A program made the position numbers and the translations under genes. A stretch of DNA of 64,000 bases. Source: Posidoniimonas corsicana (GTDB taxonomy: Bacteria; Planctomycetota; Planctomycetia; Pirellulales; Lacipirellulaceae). The notes below the pieces were generated by a model that saw only the letters and a list, made by a program, of their open reading frames with translations, was not told the origin of the DNA and did no database searches. Shown here piece after piece: positions 24,922 through 31,308 of the stretch (positions within the stretch are counted from its first letter, which is position 1; each line of letters starts with the position of its first letter). The stretch spans positions 186,001 through 250,000 of the forward strand of contig NZ_SIHJ01000005.1 of NCBI RefSeq assembly GCF_007859765.1, in the 5' to 3' direction.

Positions 24922-25521
24922 TCAGCCAGCGCGCGCCACGTCGTAGTGGCAGGTCACGGCGACAAACCGCTTGTTGACCCGCCCACCGCGGATCGCCTTG
25001 GCCACCGCCGCCGAGCAGACCCGCGCCACATTCCGGTCGACGACGCTGGTGAACTCGTCGAAAACGACGAGTTGGCTGTTGGCTCTAGGCTGTTGGCCTG
25101 CGGAGTTGCCTCCCGCCATCGCCAACGCGCGGGCCAGATCGCAGCGGAACTGCTCGCCGCGCGAGAGAACCCTGTACGGTTTGATCCAGGATGGTGGGGA
25201 GCTGAACCCGACAGCGGTCAGCAGCCCGACCGTGTCGCGGACGCCGAGCGGCGCGAACGCGTCGACCACTGCGCGATCGGCGGGCCAGTCGGCGGACTCG
25301 AAGAGCTGATCCCCATACGCCCTCCTTGCGACGGTCGTCTTGCCGCTGCCCGAGGGGCCGACGATCAGGCCGATCCGCCAGTCCTCGTCGAGGTCGGGCA
25401 GGTCGACTGTAAACCGCTCGCTCGCCCGGTCGGCCAGCGGCACGTCGAACAGGCCGGCGGCCTGCTGCACGCGGAACGAGTCGTGCACGGGGCACTCGAC
25501 TACAGTGTCAACACGCGGCAT
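24922..25521 (-). CDS. ABC-type ATPase domain of a COG2401-like protein (frameshifted)
   Basis: A 199-residue ATPase: Walker A GPSGSGKTT at 55-63, signature LSRGEQFR near 118, Walker B QLVVFDEFTSVVDR near 150, H-loop TCHYD at the end. There is no membrane domain, so it is not a transporter. The frame stops at 24922 straight after TCHYDVARAG. Removing one GC from the (GC)4 tract at 24929-24936 would join it in frame to WLTPDWTLDMADRR of the acetyltransferase. Between signature and Walker B, residues GNSAGQQPRANSQ are encoded by a GCTGTTGGC repeat. It overlaps the ParB-like gene's end by 22 bases. Confidence 0.8.
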   Translation of the reverse strand: MPRVDTVVECPVHDSFRVQQAAGLFDVPLADRASERFTVDLPDLDEDWRIGLIVGPSGSGKTTVARRAYGDQLFESADWPADRAVVDAFAPLGVRDTVGLLTAVGFSSPPSWIKPYRVLSRGEQFRCDLARALAMAGGNSAGQQPRANSQLVVFDEFTSVVDRNVARVCSAAVAKAIRGGRVNKRFVAVTCHYDVARAG

Positions 25522-26057
25522 TTGCGCCCCTCCTCTCGCATAGCTTGGTAAACCTGTTGCTGCTCGGCCTCGTCGGCGCAGTCGACCACCACTTGGTAGG
25601 TCTCGGGGATGTCGAGGTCCGGCAGGTTGGCCGGCACGTCGACGCCCGTTGGGTTGGCCTGCTCGGCGAGTACGTCGAACAGTGATTGCAGCTCGTCGCT
25701 CTGTGTGTCGACGTTCTCCAGCAGCGAAGCCAGCGCCCCGCGGTCGACGCCCGCCAACGCGGCGAGTGGGTCGTGCGTGGCGAGCAGCTTCTGGGCCTCG
25801 GCTTCGTCCAGGTCGACCACCAGCACCGGCACCACGGCGTCGGGCGTCAGCTCGGCCCGCAGGTGGCCGTCGATCAGCTGCAGCGACCCGTCGGGGAGCT
25901 CACGGGCCACCAGCGCGTCGGCGTAGCCGAGCTCGCCGAGCGCCGCGGCCATGGCCACCCGCTGCCGCTCGGGGTGCGTGCGCCAATTGAGCGGATGAGG
26001 AAGGAGCTCGCCCGCACGCACGCGGCGCAGGTCCTTGATGCAATCTCGCACGTTCAT
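25500..26057 (-). CDS. ParB N-terminal-domain (Spo0J-like) protein
   Basis: A 185-residue protein with a ParB/sulfiredoxin-type nuclease-like domain: LLPHPLNWRTHPERQRVAM (HPxNxRxH start box), then LVARELPDGSLQLIDGHLRAEL (the GHxR box) and VPVLVVDLDEAEAQKLLATHD. ParB-domain proteins of this kind are common beside phage terminase genes and can act in DNA modification or packaging. There is no C-terminal dimer or HTH domain, so it is not a chromosome-partition ParB. The start at 26057 overlaps the previous stop as ATGA. Confidence 0.85.
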   Translation of the reverse strand: MNVRDCIKDLRRVRAGELLPHPLNWRTHPERQRVAMAAALGELGYADALVARELPDGSLQLIDGHLRAELTPDAVVPVLVVDLDEAEAQKLLATHDPLAALAGVDRGALASLLENVDTQSDELQSLFDVLAEQANPTGVDVPANLPDLDIPETYQVVVDCADEAEQQQVYQAMREEGRKCRVLTL

Positions 26058-26290
26058 TGTTCGTCCTTTCGTAGGAGCAGCCGCACGTCCTGCTGCAGGC
26101 GTTTTACCTGCGCGTCGAGGTGGCCGAGTTCGGCGTCGATCCGCGCCTGCCGCGCCCGCACCGCGGCCGCGGCGTCGTGCACCTTGTAGAGCGTCGCGCC
26201 GACGAGCATCAGCACGGTCAGCGCCAGCGAGCAGAGCCCGCCCCAATCGGCGGGCGCCAGCCGTACACGGTCGTAGGAGATGCGGGTCAT
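26054..26290 (-). CDS. Small membrane/coiled-coil protein of the phage module
   Basis: A 78-residue protein with one transmembrane segment at about residues 17-36 (GGLCSLALTVLMLVGATLY). A charged coiled-coil tail (VRARQARIDAELGHLDAQVKRLQQDVRLL) follows. This shape occurs in Rz-like spanins and in some holins, but neither can be proven. It ends in an ATGA overlap with the ParB-like gene and so is translated with it. Confidence 0.65.
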   Translation of the reverse strand: MTRISYDRVRLAPADWGGLCSLALTVLMLVGATLYKVHDAAAAVRARQARIDAELGHLDAQVKRLQQDVRLLLRKDEQ

Positions 26291-26345
26291 TTGGTGGTTG
26301 GTGGCTAGTGGTTGGTGGTTGGTGGCGAGCCACGCCTCGCCGGTC
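26291..26345. repeat. TTGGTGG run with CGAGCCACGCCTCG hairpin
   Basis: GGTTGGTGGCTAGTGGTTGGTGGTTGGTGG is followed by CGAGCCACGCCTCG. It immediately precedes a long CCCTCCCC palindrome at 26372-26471. Confidence 0.6.
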
Positions 26346-26371
26346 GCGCCGGGGGGTTTGGGGTGGCATCA

Positions 26372-26471
26372 ATCCCCTCCCCCTCTGGGGGAGGGTTAGG
26401 GTGGGGGTGCAGTGGGGCAGACCCTGCCGCTGTTCACCCCCACCCCGGCCCTCCCCCAAAGGGGGAGGGAG
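26372..26471. repeat. Long CCCTCCCC palindromic element (about 100 bases)
   Basis: Near-identical twin of 20273-20369: the core GTTAGGGTGGGGGTGCAGTGGGGCAGACC is shared letter for letter, and terminal hairpins flank it. It fills the spacer after a 277-aa phage-module gene. Confidence 0.85.
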
Positions 26472-26481
26472 ACCTAGGCGC

Positions 26482-27315
26482 CTAAGGCGCCGGCGGGATG
26501 ATCGGCGCGGCGGTCGACGCACCACCTGCGTTGGTAGTGCCCGGCATGACGCCGTCGCTCCGAATGCCGCTGTAGAAGTTCGTCAGGTTGGTCGGCCACG
26601 GGCTGATGTCGGCCGGCAGCTCGGTGACCGGGATTCCTTCGGCCAGCACCTCCAGGCGGTCCTCCGTGAACACGCGGTCCAGCCGCGGCACGGTGTCGAC
26701 CATCTCGGTGGCGGTAAAGAACGCCGACGGGTTGTAGGCCGCCAGATCCGCGTCGGTGAGCGCGAAGCCGTCGGCGATGGCCGCCTCGCGGGTCTTGCCG
26801 AACAGCTCGATCGCCATGTTTGTGTAGACCCGCTTCACGTACTGGCCGACCGTGCCGGCGAACGCGGTGGAGATCTCCATCTCCTTGCGGTTCTCGGTGT
26901 GCTGCATCGCCTCCGAAAGCGACACCAGGATCAGCCCCGCCCAGCGTCGCAGGAACGGGTTGCGGACCTTGAAGTACGGCACCGGGTACACGCGGAACAC
27001 CTCGCCGGCCGGCCGCGCGTGGGTCACCTCCATATTGTCCACGCCCGACGGCACCGCCCTACCGGCCAGCACGTTGGCCGCGCGGAGGTACAGCTTGTGC
27101 ACCCGCTTGCAGGTGTTGATCGACGGCGGGATCCGCAGGTCGGCGTCCTCGTGGTGCATGATGTGGAACAGGTTGCGTCCCACCAGCTCGACCCAGTCGA
27201 GCACCTGCGGGTTGAGGCTCCCGACGTCGTTCGACCAGTTGGGCACCGCGTACCCCGCTTCGCCGAACACGCCGACGTTGTACCAGAGGACCGCGTCAGT
27301 GTTGGTGATTGGCAT
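26482..27315 (-). CDS. Phage-module protein of unknown function, 277 aa
   Basis: It starts MPITNTDAVLWYNVGVFGEAGYAVPNW and has a mixed alpha/beta, aromatic-rich sequence without membrane segments. A Pro/Ala/Thr tail ends IIPPAP. A segment TENRKEMEISTAFAGTVGQYVKRVYTNMAIELFG looks helical. The size and solubility would suit a virion or internal head protein, but I recognise no family. AAGGA precedes the ATG at 27315. The longer frame to 27399 translates a GGTTGGTGG repeat and is rejected. Confidence 0.65.
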   Translation of the reverse strand: MPITNTDAVLWYNVGVFGEAGYAVPNWSNDVGSLNPQVLDWVELVGRNLFHIMHHEDADLRIPPSINTCKRVHKLYLRAANVLAGRAVPSGVDNMEVTHARPAGEVFRVYPVPYFKVRNPFLRRWAGLILVSLSEAMQHTENRKEMEISTAFAGTVGQYVKRVYTNMAIELFGKTREAAIADGFALTDADLAAYNPSAFFTATEMVDTVPRLDRVFTEDRLEVLAEGIPVTELPADISPWPTNLTNFYSGIRSDGVMPGTTNAGGASTAAPIIPPAP

Positions 27316-27339
27316 TGGTAGGTTCCTTGTTGGTGTGTG

Positions 27340-27395
27340 GGGAGTGGTGGGTGGTGGGTGGTTGGTAGTAGCCGGCGAGCTACGCCTCGGCGGAA
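27340..27395. repeat. GGTGGGTGGTTGG run with CGAGCTACGCCTCG hairpin
   Basis: TGGTGGGTGGTGGGTGGTTGG leads into GCCGGCGAGCTACGCCTCGGCGG. It directly precedes the third long palindrome. Confidence 0.6.
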
Positions 27396-27400
27396 TCAAA

Positions 27401-27489
27401 GCCCCTCCCCCTGTGGGGTAGGGTTAGGGTGGGGGCGCCCCGTGTACCCGCTTCCCCCTACCCCGGCCCTCCCCCAACGGGGGAGGGAG
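27401..27489. repeat. Long CCCTCCCC palindromic element, diverged copy
   Basis: The terminal blocks CCCCTCCCCCTGTGGGGTAGGG and CCTCCCCCAACGGGGGAGGGAG are conserved. The core differs from the other two long copies (GGGCGCCCCGTGTACCCGCTTCCCCC). The copies therefore belong to a family and are not a single recent duplication. Confidence 0.8.
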
Positions 27490-27497
27490 TATTCGCC

Positions 27498-27686
27498 TCA
27501 CTCCGCGTTCATCTGCTGCTTGATCAACGAATCAAGCGTGGTCAAGACCTCCACCGCCCCGGGAAACTTGCGGGCGACCTGTTCGCTGGCCCACTGGTGG
27601 GCTTTCGCGAAGCGGTCGTTCTCGTAGGGAACGTAGTGCGTCTCACGCAGCACGTTCGGGGGCGGTGGAGGGGTATCGACGGCCAC
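27498..27686 (-). CDS. Small phage-module protein, 62 aa
   Basis: The protein runs from MAVDTPPPPPNVL to a helical end (GAVEVLTTLDSLIKQQMNAE). Its first 44 bases overlap the 3' end of the protease gene, in another frame. No family is recognised. The overlap and the sensible amphipathic C-terminus support coding. Confidence 0.6.
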   Translation of the reverse strand: MAVDTPPPPPNVLRETHYVPYENDRFAKAHQWASEQVARKFPGAVEVLTTLDSLIKQQMNAE

Positions 27687-28836
27687 GGGCCGGCTCTGCT
27701 GCTGGCTCCACTCGTAGCGCTGCTGATCGGTCTCCTGCTTCCGGCTGAAACCCGCCGGCCCGCGGACCTCCCGGGCCGCGGCGGTGGGAGATGCGGCGAC
27801 GCAACAGCAGCTGCGCGGCGAACACCGCCACGCCCAACGGACCTCCCACGCCTAGCGCCGCCGCCAGCGTGCCCAACGCGCCGGCGATCCACTCGCCTTG
27901 TTCGCTGGACGCCGGCGTCGAGCCGCCCGGCGAACGGCGGTTTAGCTCGTCCAGATCGCTGAGCGTTGCGTAGCGGTCGAGTTCGCTCCGCTGCACGCAG
28001 TCGCCCGAGCATTCACACTGGCAGTCGCACTTTGGACTCGACGCCGGCTTGGCGGCGATGTGAGGCTCGCTTGCAACCGGCGGAACAGTCGACGCAGGTT
28101 CGTCTCGCGGCAGCTTCTCGAGCAGCTTTGTCAGCGGCGGCCCGGCAGTGGCGTAGGTGGTCTGCCCGCGGGCGCCCCACACGACGCCGACCACCAGGCC
28201 GCGTTCGTTCAGCACCGGGCCGCCGCTGTCGCCGGGGCGGACCGCGCCGTGCATGACCAGGCTCGGGTAGCTGGCGCCCTGCGGCGTGGAGCGGCCGGCG
28301 AGCTCGCCCCGCACCGCGCGGAGCCGGCCGTCGCCGCCCAGGCCGATCGCGACCAGCGTACGGCTGTCGGCGTACTCGGTCACCCTGACGGGACGCGTCC
28401 GCGGGACCGTTGTGGCGAGCACCGCCAGGTCGTGCGCGTCGTCGGTGGCGAACACCTTGGCCGGCGTCGCCGCTTCGTCGGGGAACTGGACCGAGAGGTC
28501 GCCGACGCCGTCGTCCAGCAGGTGCCGGCAGGTCAGCACGTACGCCCTGCCGGCCTCGACGTGCACCAGCGTGCCGCTGCCAATCGCGTCGCCGCCGCCC
28601 AATCGGTTCCGCACGCGGCACACAGCAGCGGTGATGTTGGGGCCGACCGGCACAGCCCGCCACCGCGGCTGCGGCGCTGGCGCGGACTGCCAACCGCCCG
28701 GTGGCCGGCACTGGCCACCCGGGCACTGGCCGCGGCAGGCGGCGACCATCGCCAGCGTGGCCGCGATTGAGCAGGCCGCCAGCAGGCAGGTCAGCGCGAG
28801 CCGCCGCTGCCGTTGTCGTTGGTAGTTGCGCGTCAC
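27643..28836 (-). CDS. Trypsin-like serine protease, membrane-anchored, in the phage module
   Basis: A 397-residue protein with an N-terminal hydrophobic anchor or signal (residues 12-32). A chymotrypsin-fold domain follows with His105 (LTCRHLLDDG), Asp136 (DDAHDLAVLAT) and Ser204 (RPGDSGGPVLN), then a Cys-rich stretch (KCDCQCECSGDC). A second hydrophobic segment near 310-340 (GALGTLAAALGVGGPLGVAVF) and a basic tail complete it. All three catalytic residues are present. The start is GTG at 28836 overlapping the preceding stop as GTGA; the larger frame to 29661 is a shadow of the next gene. A phage head operon is an unusual place for such a protease. Confidence 0.8.
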   Translation of the reverse strand: MTRNYQRQRQRRLALTCLLAACSIAATLAMVAACRGQCPGGQCRPPGGWQSAPAPQPRWRAVPVGPNITAAVCRVRNRLGGGDAIGSGTLVHVEAGRAYVLTCRHLLDDGVGDLSVQFPDEAATPAKVFATDDAHDLAVLATTVPRTRPVRVTEYADSRTLVAIGLGGDGRLRAVRGELAGRSTPQGASYPSLVMHGAVRPGDSGGPVLNERGLVVGVVWGARGQTTYATAGPPLTKLLEKLPRDEPASTVPPVASEPHIAAKPASSPKCDCQCECSGDCVQRSELDRYATLSDLDELNRRSPGGSTPASSEQGEWIAGALGTLAAALGVGGPLGVAVFAAQLLLRRRISHRRGPGGPRAGGFQPEAGDRSAALRVEPAAEPARGRRYPSTAPERAA

Positions 28837-29438
28837 TTGCCATCTCCGCTGAGGGTGAATCGGTACTCGTAGAACGGGCTGCGGGCGAGGTCGGCCGGCT
28901 CGGTCAGGCGGTCGGCCAGGTGCGGAACCGGGTCGACGCCGCCCGCTACGCGGTCGGCCAGCGCGCACGCCTGGCTGCAGAACGGCGGCCGGCTGGCGGC
29001 GGCCTGGTCCTCGGTCTCGGGCCGCACGAACAGCCGCACCAGCGGCAGGTGCAGCAGCGCCGCCCGCAGCACCGACCAGTAGCCGTAGTCGCACCCGGCC
29101 AGCAGCCGCATGCAGCGGGCCGCGGCGGCGCGGTCGTAGTCGGTCCAGCGGCCGCGCGGGTTGACGGCGAACACGTCGATGCGTGCCGGGCAGCGGCGGA
29201 CCTGGCTGGCGAGCGTGACTGCGCGGCCGCCGTGCCACTCGCGGACTTCCACGCAGTACAGGTCGGCGCCCCAGCGGACAGCCTTGGCCGCGTGCGAGTG
29301 TTCGCCCCGCCCCGCAGCCGCGATCAGCCCACGCCGCCGGAACAGCAGGAGGTCGCCATCGCGGATGTGCGGCGCAGCCTCGGCCAGGGTTCTCATCACG
29401 CGTTTCACGGTTTGATTCCTGTTTGAGTTGATGTCCAT
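28833..29438 (-). CDS. Permuted NlpC/P60 (YiiX-like) hydrolase candidate
   Basis: A 201-residue protein with RDGDLLLFRRRG, then GRGEHSHAAKAVRWGADLY (candidate His49) and a distant PPFCSQACALADR (candidate Cys154). A His before the Cys with a GDLLL strand is the order seen in circularly permuted papain-fold enzymes of the YiiX/LRAT type. These hydrolyse amide or ester bonds in peptidoglycan or lipids. The start at ATG 29438 (MDINSNRNQT) was preferred to 29654, because the extension translates an inverted repeat. First gene of the block; a cell-wall role is inferred only. Confidence 0.65.
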   Translation of the reverse strand: MDINSNRNQTVKRVMRTLAEAAPHIRDGDLLLFRRRGLIAAAGRGEHSHAAKAVRWGADLYCVEVREWHGGRAVTLASQVRRCPARIDVFAVNPRGRWTDYDRAAAARCMRLLAGCDYGYWSVLRAALLHLPLVRLFVRPETEDQAAASRPPFCSQACALADRVAGGVDPVPHLADRLTEPADLARSPFYEYRFTLSGDGK

Positions 29439-29470
29439 CAGGTTTCTGGCGACCAGCACGACAACCGCTT

Positions 29471-29567
29471 GGGCGCCCGGGGGCGCTCCCGCAGGGAAGC
29501 CCCCGACGTGAGCCGGCAATGGGGAAGCGTCGGGGGCTTCCGCTATCGCGGAGCGCCCCCGGCGCCC
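29471..29567. repeat. Nested palindrome
   Basis: Outer arms GGGCGCCCGGGGGCGCTCC (29471-29489) and GGAGCGCCCCCGGCGCCC (29550-29567) differ by one base. Inner arms GGAAGCCCCCGACG and CGTCGGGGGCTTCC are a perfect 14-base match. It lies in the false 5' extension of the hydrolase gene. Confidence 0.75.
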
Positions 29568-29591
29568 GAGTAGCCATTCGTTCAGGGCACG

Positions 29592-29646
29592 AAAAAAGCC
29601 CGGCCCAAAGGGCGCCGCGTGTTGCGACGCTCCCTCGGGCCGGGCT
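29592..29646 (-). terminator. Terminator-like hairpin with T tract, minus strand
   Basis: AGCCCGGCCC (29646-29637 read on the minus strand) pairs with GGGCCGGGCT (29606-29597), followed by six T. It is of the same design as 20182-20224, including a nearby GGGCAC on the distal side. It sits upstream of the first gene of the minus-strand block, where it could insulate the block or act as a leader attenuator. Confidence 0.7.
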
Positions 29647-29943
29647 CTGCACAATACTCACAGGCGGCGTGCGCCCTGAGCTCGGCTGGATGCCTCAGTT
29701 GTGCGTGTAATCTACCGCGCGGGGTGGCCTGGTTTCTACAAAGAAGTTGAGAGAACGATCAGATCACTGAGAGCACCGTTAGCCAGACCTAGCGCTCACA
29801 CTCACCAAGTATCACGCGCGGCGGGCGCGACGCAAGGTTCACCCGCCCGGGCTCGTCGGAAGTCCGCGTCTTACGGTTTCAGACACCTGTGACCGATAGA
29901 CCGATCGCGCGCGGACGACTATCAAATCAGTACGAATCCACAG

Positions 29944-31119
29944 ATGGCAACGCGAGAGACCAGGAGGACAAGCTTGAAGGAGCTGCAGTTTATCCGGGCC
30001 GGACGGCTGGAGTGGCGGGAGAAGGAACCACCCACGCTTCAGCACCCGCAAGACGCGATCGTGCGCCCGTTTGTCGCCGGTCGCTGCGACGGCGACACGC
30101 TGCCGATCCACCGCCCTGTTACGCGTGCGATGCAGATCGGCATGCACCTCGGGCTGATCGATCCTGTGGTCCGCTCGATCTGCGGCCCGGCGCCCTTCAA
30201 GGGGCCGTTTGGGATCGGGCACGAGTGCGTGGCGGAGGTGATCTCTGTGGGGGAAGAAGTTCGGAGTCGCCGAGTTGGGGAGGTGGTGGTCGTGCCTTGG
30301 GCGGTTTCGTGCGGCGGTTGTCCCGAGTGCCTGCGGGGCCTAACGGCGAAGTGCTCGACCACTCGATCAGAAGTCCTCGCGGCCTACGGCTTTGGCGCCA
30401 AGTGTGGCTGCTGGGGGGGCATGGTTGTCGATGAGCTGCGCGTCCCCTACGCGGACCACATGCTGGCGCCGGTCCCCGCCGGGGTCGACCCGCTGCGGGT
30501 TGCGGCGGCGAGCGACAACCTGGCGGACGCTTGGCGGTGTATCGTGCCGCCACTACGGGAGCGGCCCGGCGGATCGGTGGTCGTGCTGGGGGGCGGCGCG
30601 CTGAGCATCGGGCTCTATGCGGCGGGGCTGGCCGTCGCGCACGGCGCCGCTAAGGTCGACTACATCGACCACGACGCCGCGCGACTCGAGATCGCGTCCT
30701 CGTTCGGCGCCGATGTGATCCCGCTGAAGTCGGCCAGCCGGAAGTCGCTGGCCGACCGACTGCCCGGCCGGTACGACATCGCCGTCGAAGCCTCCTCACG
30801 CGCCGACGGGGTGCGGTCGGCCCTGCGGCTGCTCAGGCCCGGCGGCGTGTGCACGCCGGTCGGCTACTACCTGTCACCCGGCACCAGGCTCCCGCTGATG
30901 CACATGTACGCCAACGACGCGACGCTCAAGATCGGGGTGTCACACGTCAGGCCGGCGCTGCCGGAACTGCTGCAGTTCGTCGCCGATAACGACTTTCCCG
31001 CCGAGCGGGTCACCACACTGACGGCCGACTGGAACAACGCCCCCACCGCGTATGCCGCCCGCACTACCAAGCTGGTGATTCACAGGGCGCCGCGTCTTCA
31101 AGGCGACGCAGCAGGCTAA
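29944..31119 (+). CDS. Zinc-dependent alcohol dehydrogenase (MDR family)
   Basis: A 391-residue medium-chain dehydrogenase/reductase. Catalytic zinc ligands are the Cys in VAGRCDGD and the His-Glu in FGIGHECVAEV. The structural-zinc lobe has CGGCPECLRGLTAKC with four Cys. The NAD(P) Rossmann motif is VVVLGGGALSIGLY, and the later IDHDAARLEIA is in keeping with NAD. The alcohol or sugar substrate is not evident. Upstream are the spacer hairpins of the phage-like block, with no obvious partners. Confidence 0.88.
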   Translation: MATRETRRTSLKELQFIRAGRLEWREKEPPTLQHPQDAIVRPFVAGRCDGDTLPIHRPVTRAMQIGMHLGLIDPVVRSICGPAPFKGPFGIGHECVAEVISVGEEVRSRRVGEVVVVPWAVSCGGCPECLRGLTAKCSTTRSEVLAAYGFGAKCGCWGGMVVDELRVPYADHMLAPVPAGVDPLRVAAASDNLADAWRCIVPPLRERPGGSVVVLGGGALSIGLYAAGLAVAHGAAKVDYIDHDAARLEIASSFGADVIPLKSASRKSLADRLPGRYDIAVEASSRADGVRSALRLLRPGGVCTPVGYYLSPGTRLPLMHMYANDATLKIGVSHVRPALPELLQFVADNDFPAERVTTLTADWNNAPTAYAARTTKLVIHRAPRLQGDAAG

Positions 31120-31293
31120 GTGCACCGCGGGCCACCGCGCGGGTTCGCTGGTTGCGGTGCGTCCTCGCTTCTGGCAAACCCAGCGGAGATTCTCTACCGA
31201 CTCGTAACAGGCGTGCGGCGCCTGCGTACGAGCGGGCACTTACCCGTTACTCATGGCCGGCCACGGCGCCGGCCGCACACGACTACCTAACCT

Positions 31294-31299
31294 AAGGAG
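31294..31299 (+). promoter_or_regulatory. Strong ribosome binding site of the CARDB gene
   Basis: AAGGAG with a nine-base spacer to the ATG at 31309. Few genes in this window have one, so it marks this start clearly. Confidence 0.75.
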
Positions 31300-31308
31300 A
31301 ATCTTTCG

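Larger units (their letters stand above)
29439..29943. other. Spacer upstream of the phage-like block: hairpins, no gene seen
   Basis: About 500 bases hold, in order, a long nested inverted repeat (29471-29567), a terminator-like hairpin with a T tract on the minus strand (29592-29646), a dispersed GGTGGCC-GGTTTCTACA motif (29714-29745), and the region upstream of the zinc dehydrogenase. The promoter of the minus-strand block should lie here. Confidence 0.5.

Noticed and set aside
24920-24940. Programmed -1 ribosomal frameshift between the ATPase and acetyltransferase.
   Set aside because: The join needs a -1 (or +2) shift, but there is no X XXY YYZ slippery heptamer or clear downstream stimulator. 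The (GC)4 tract gives a simpler explanation, although slippage-based expression is not excluded.
20273-27489. The recurring palindromes considered as a CRISPR array.
   Set aside because: The units are self-complementary, spaced by kilobases with genes in between, and there are no spacers of constant length or cas genes.
27643-29661. A 672-codon frame combining the serine protease with sequence over the upstream gene.
   Set aside because: Only residues from the GTG at 28836 have family motifs. The upstream part is antisense-like Arg/Pro-rich sequence over the YiiX-like gene.
20591-29745. The GGTGGCC-GGTTTCTACAAAGAA copies at 20591 and 29723 considered as attL/attR of a prophage.
   Set aside because: The left copy lies inside the block, between portal and capsid genes, a third copy lies outside at 32.6 kb, and no integrase or tRNA is present.
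31120-31293. The spacer before the CARDB gene, with CATGGCCGGCCACGG palindrome-like pieces, considered as a riboswitch.
   Set aside because: I could not match any known aptamer or a switching terminator; only the strong ribosome site is convincing.
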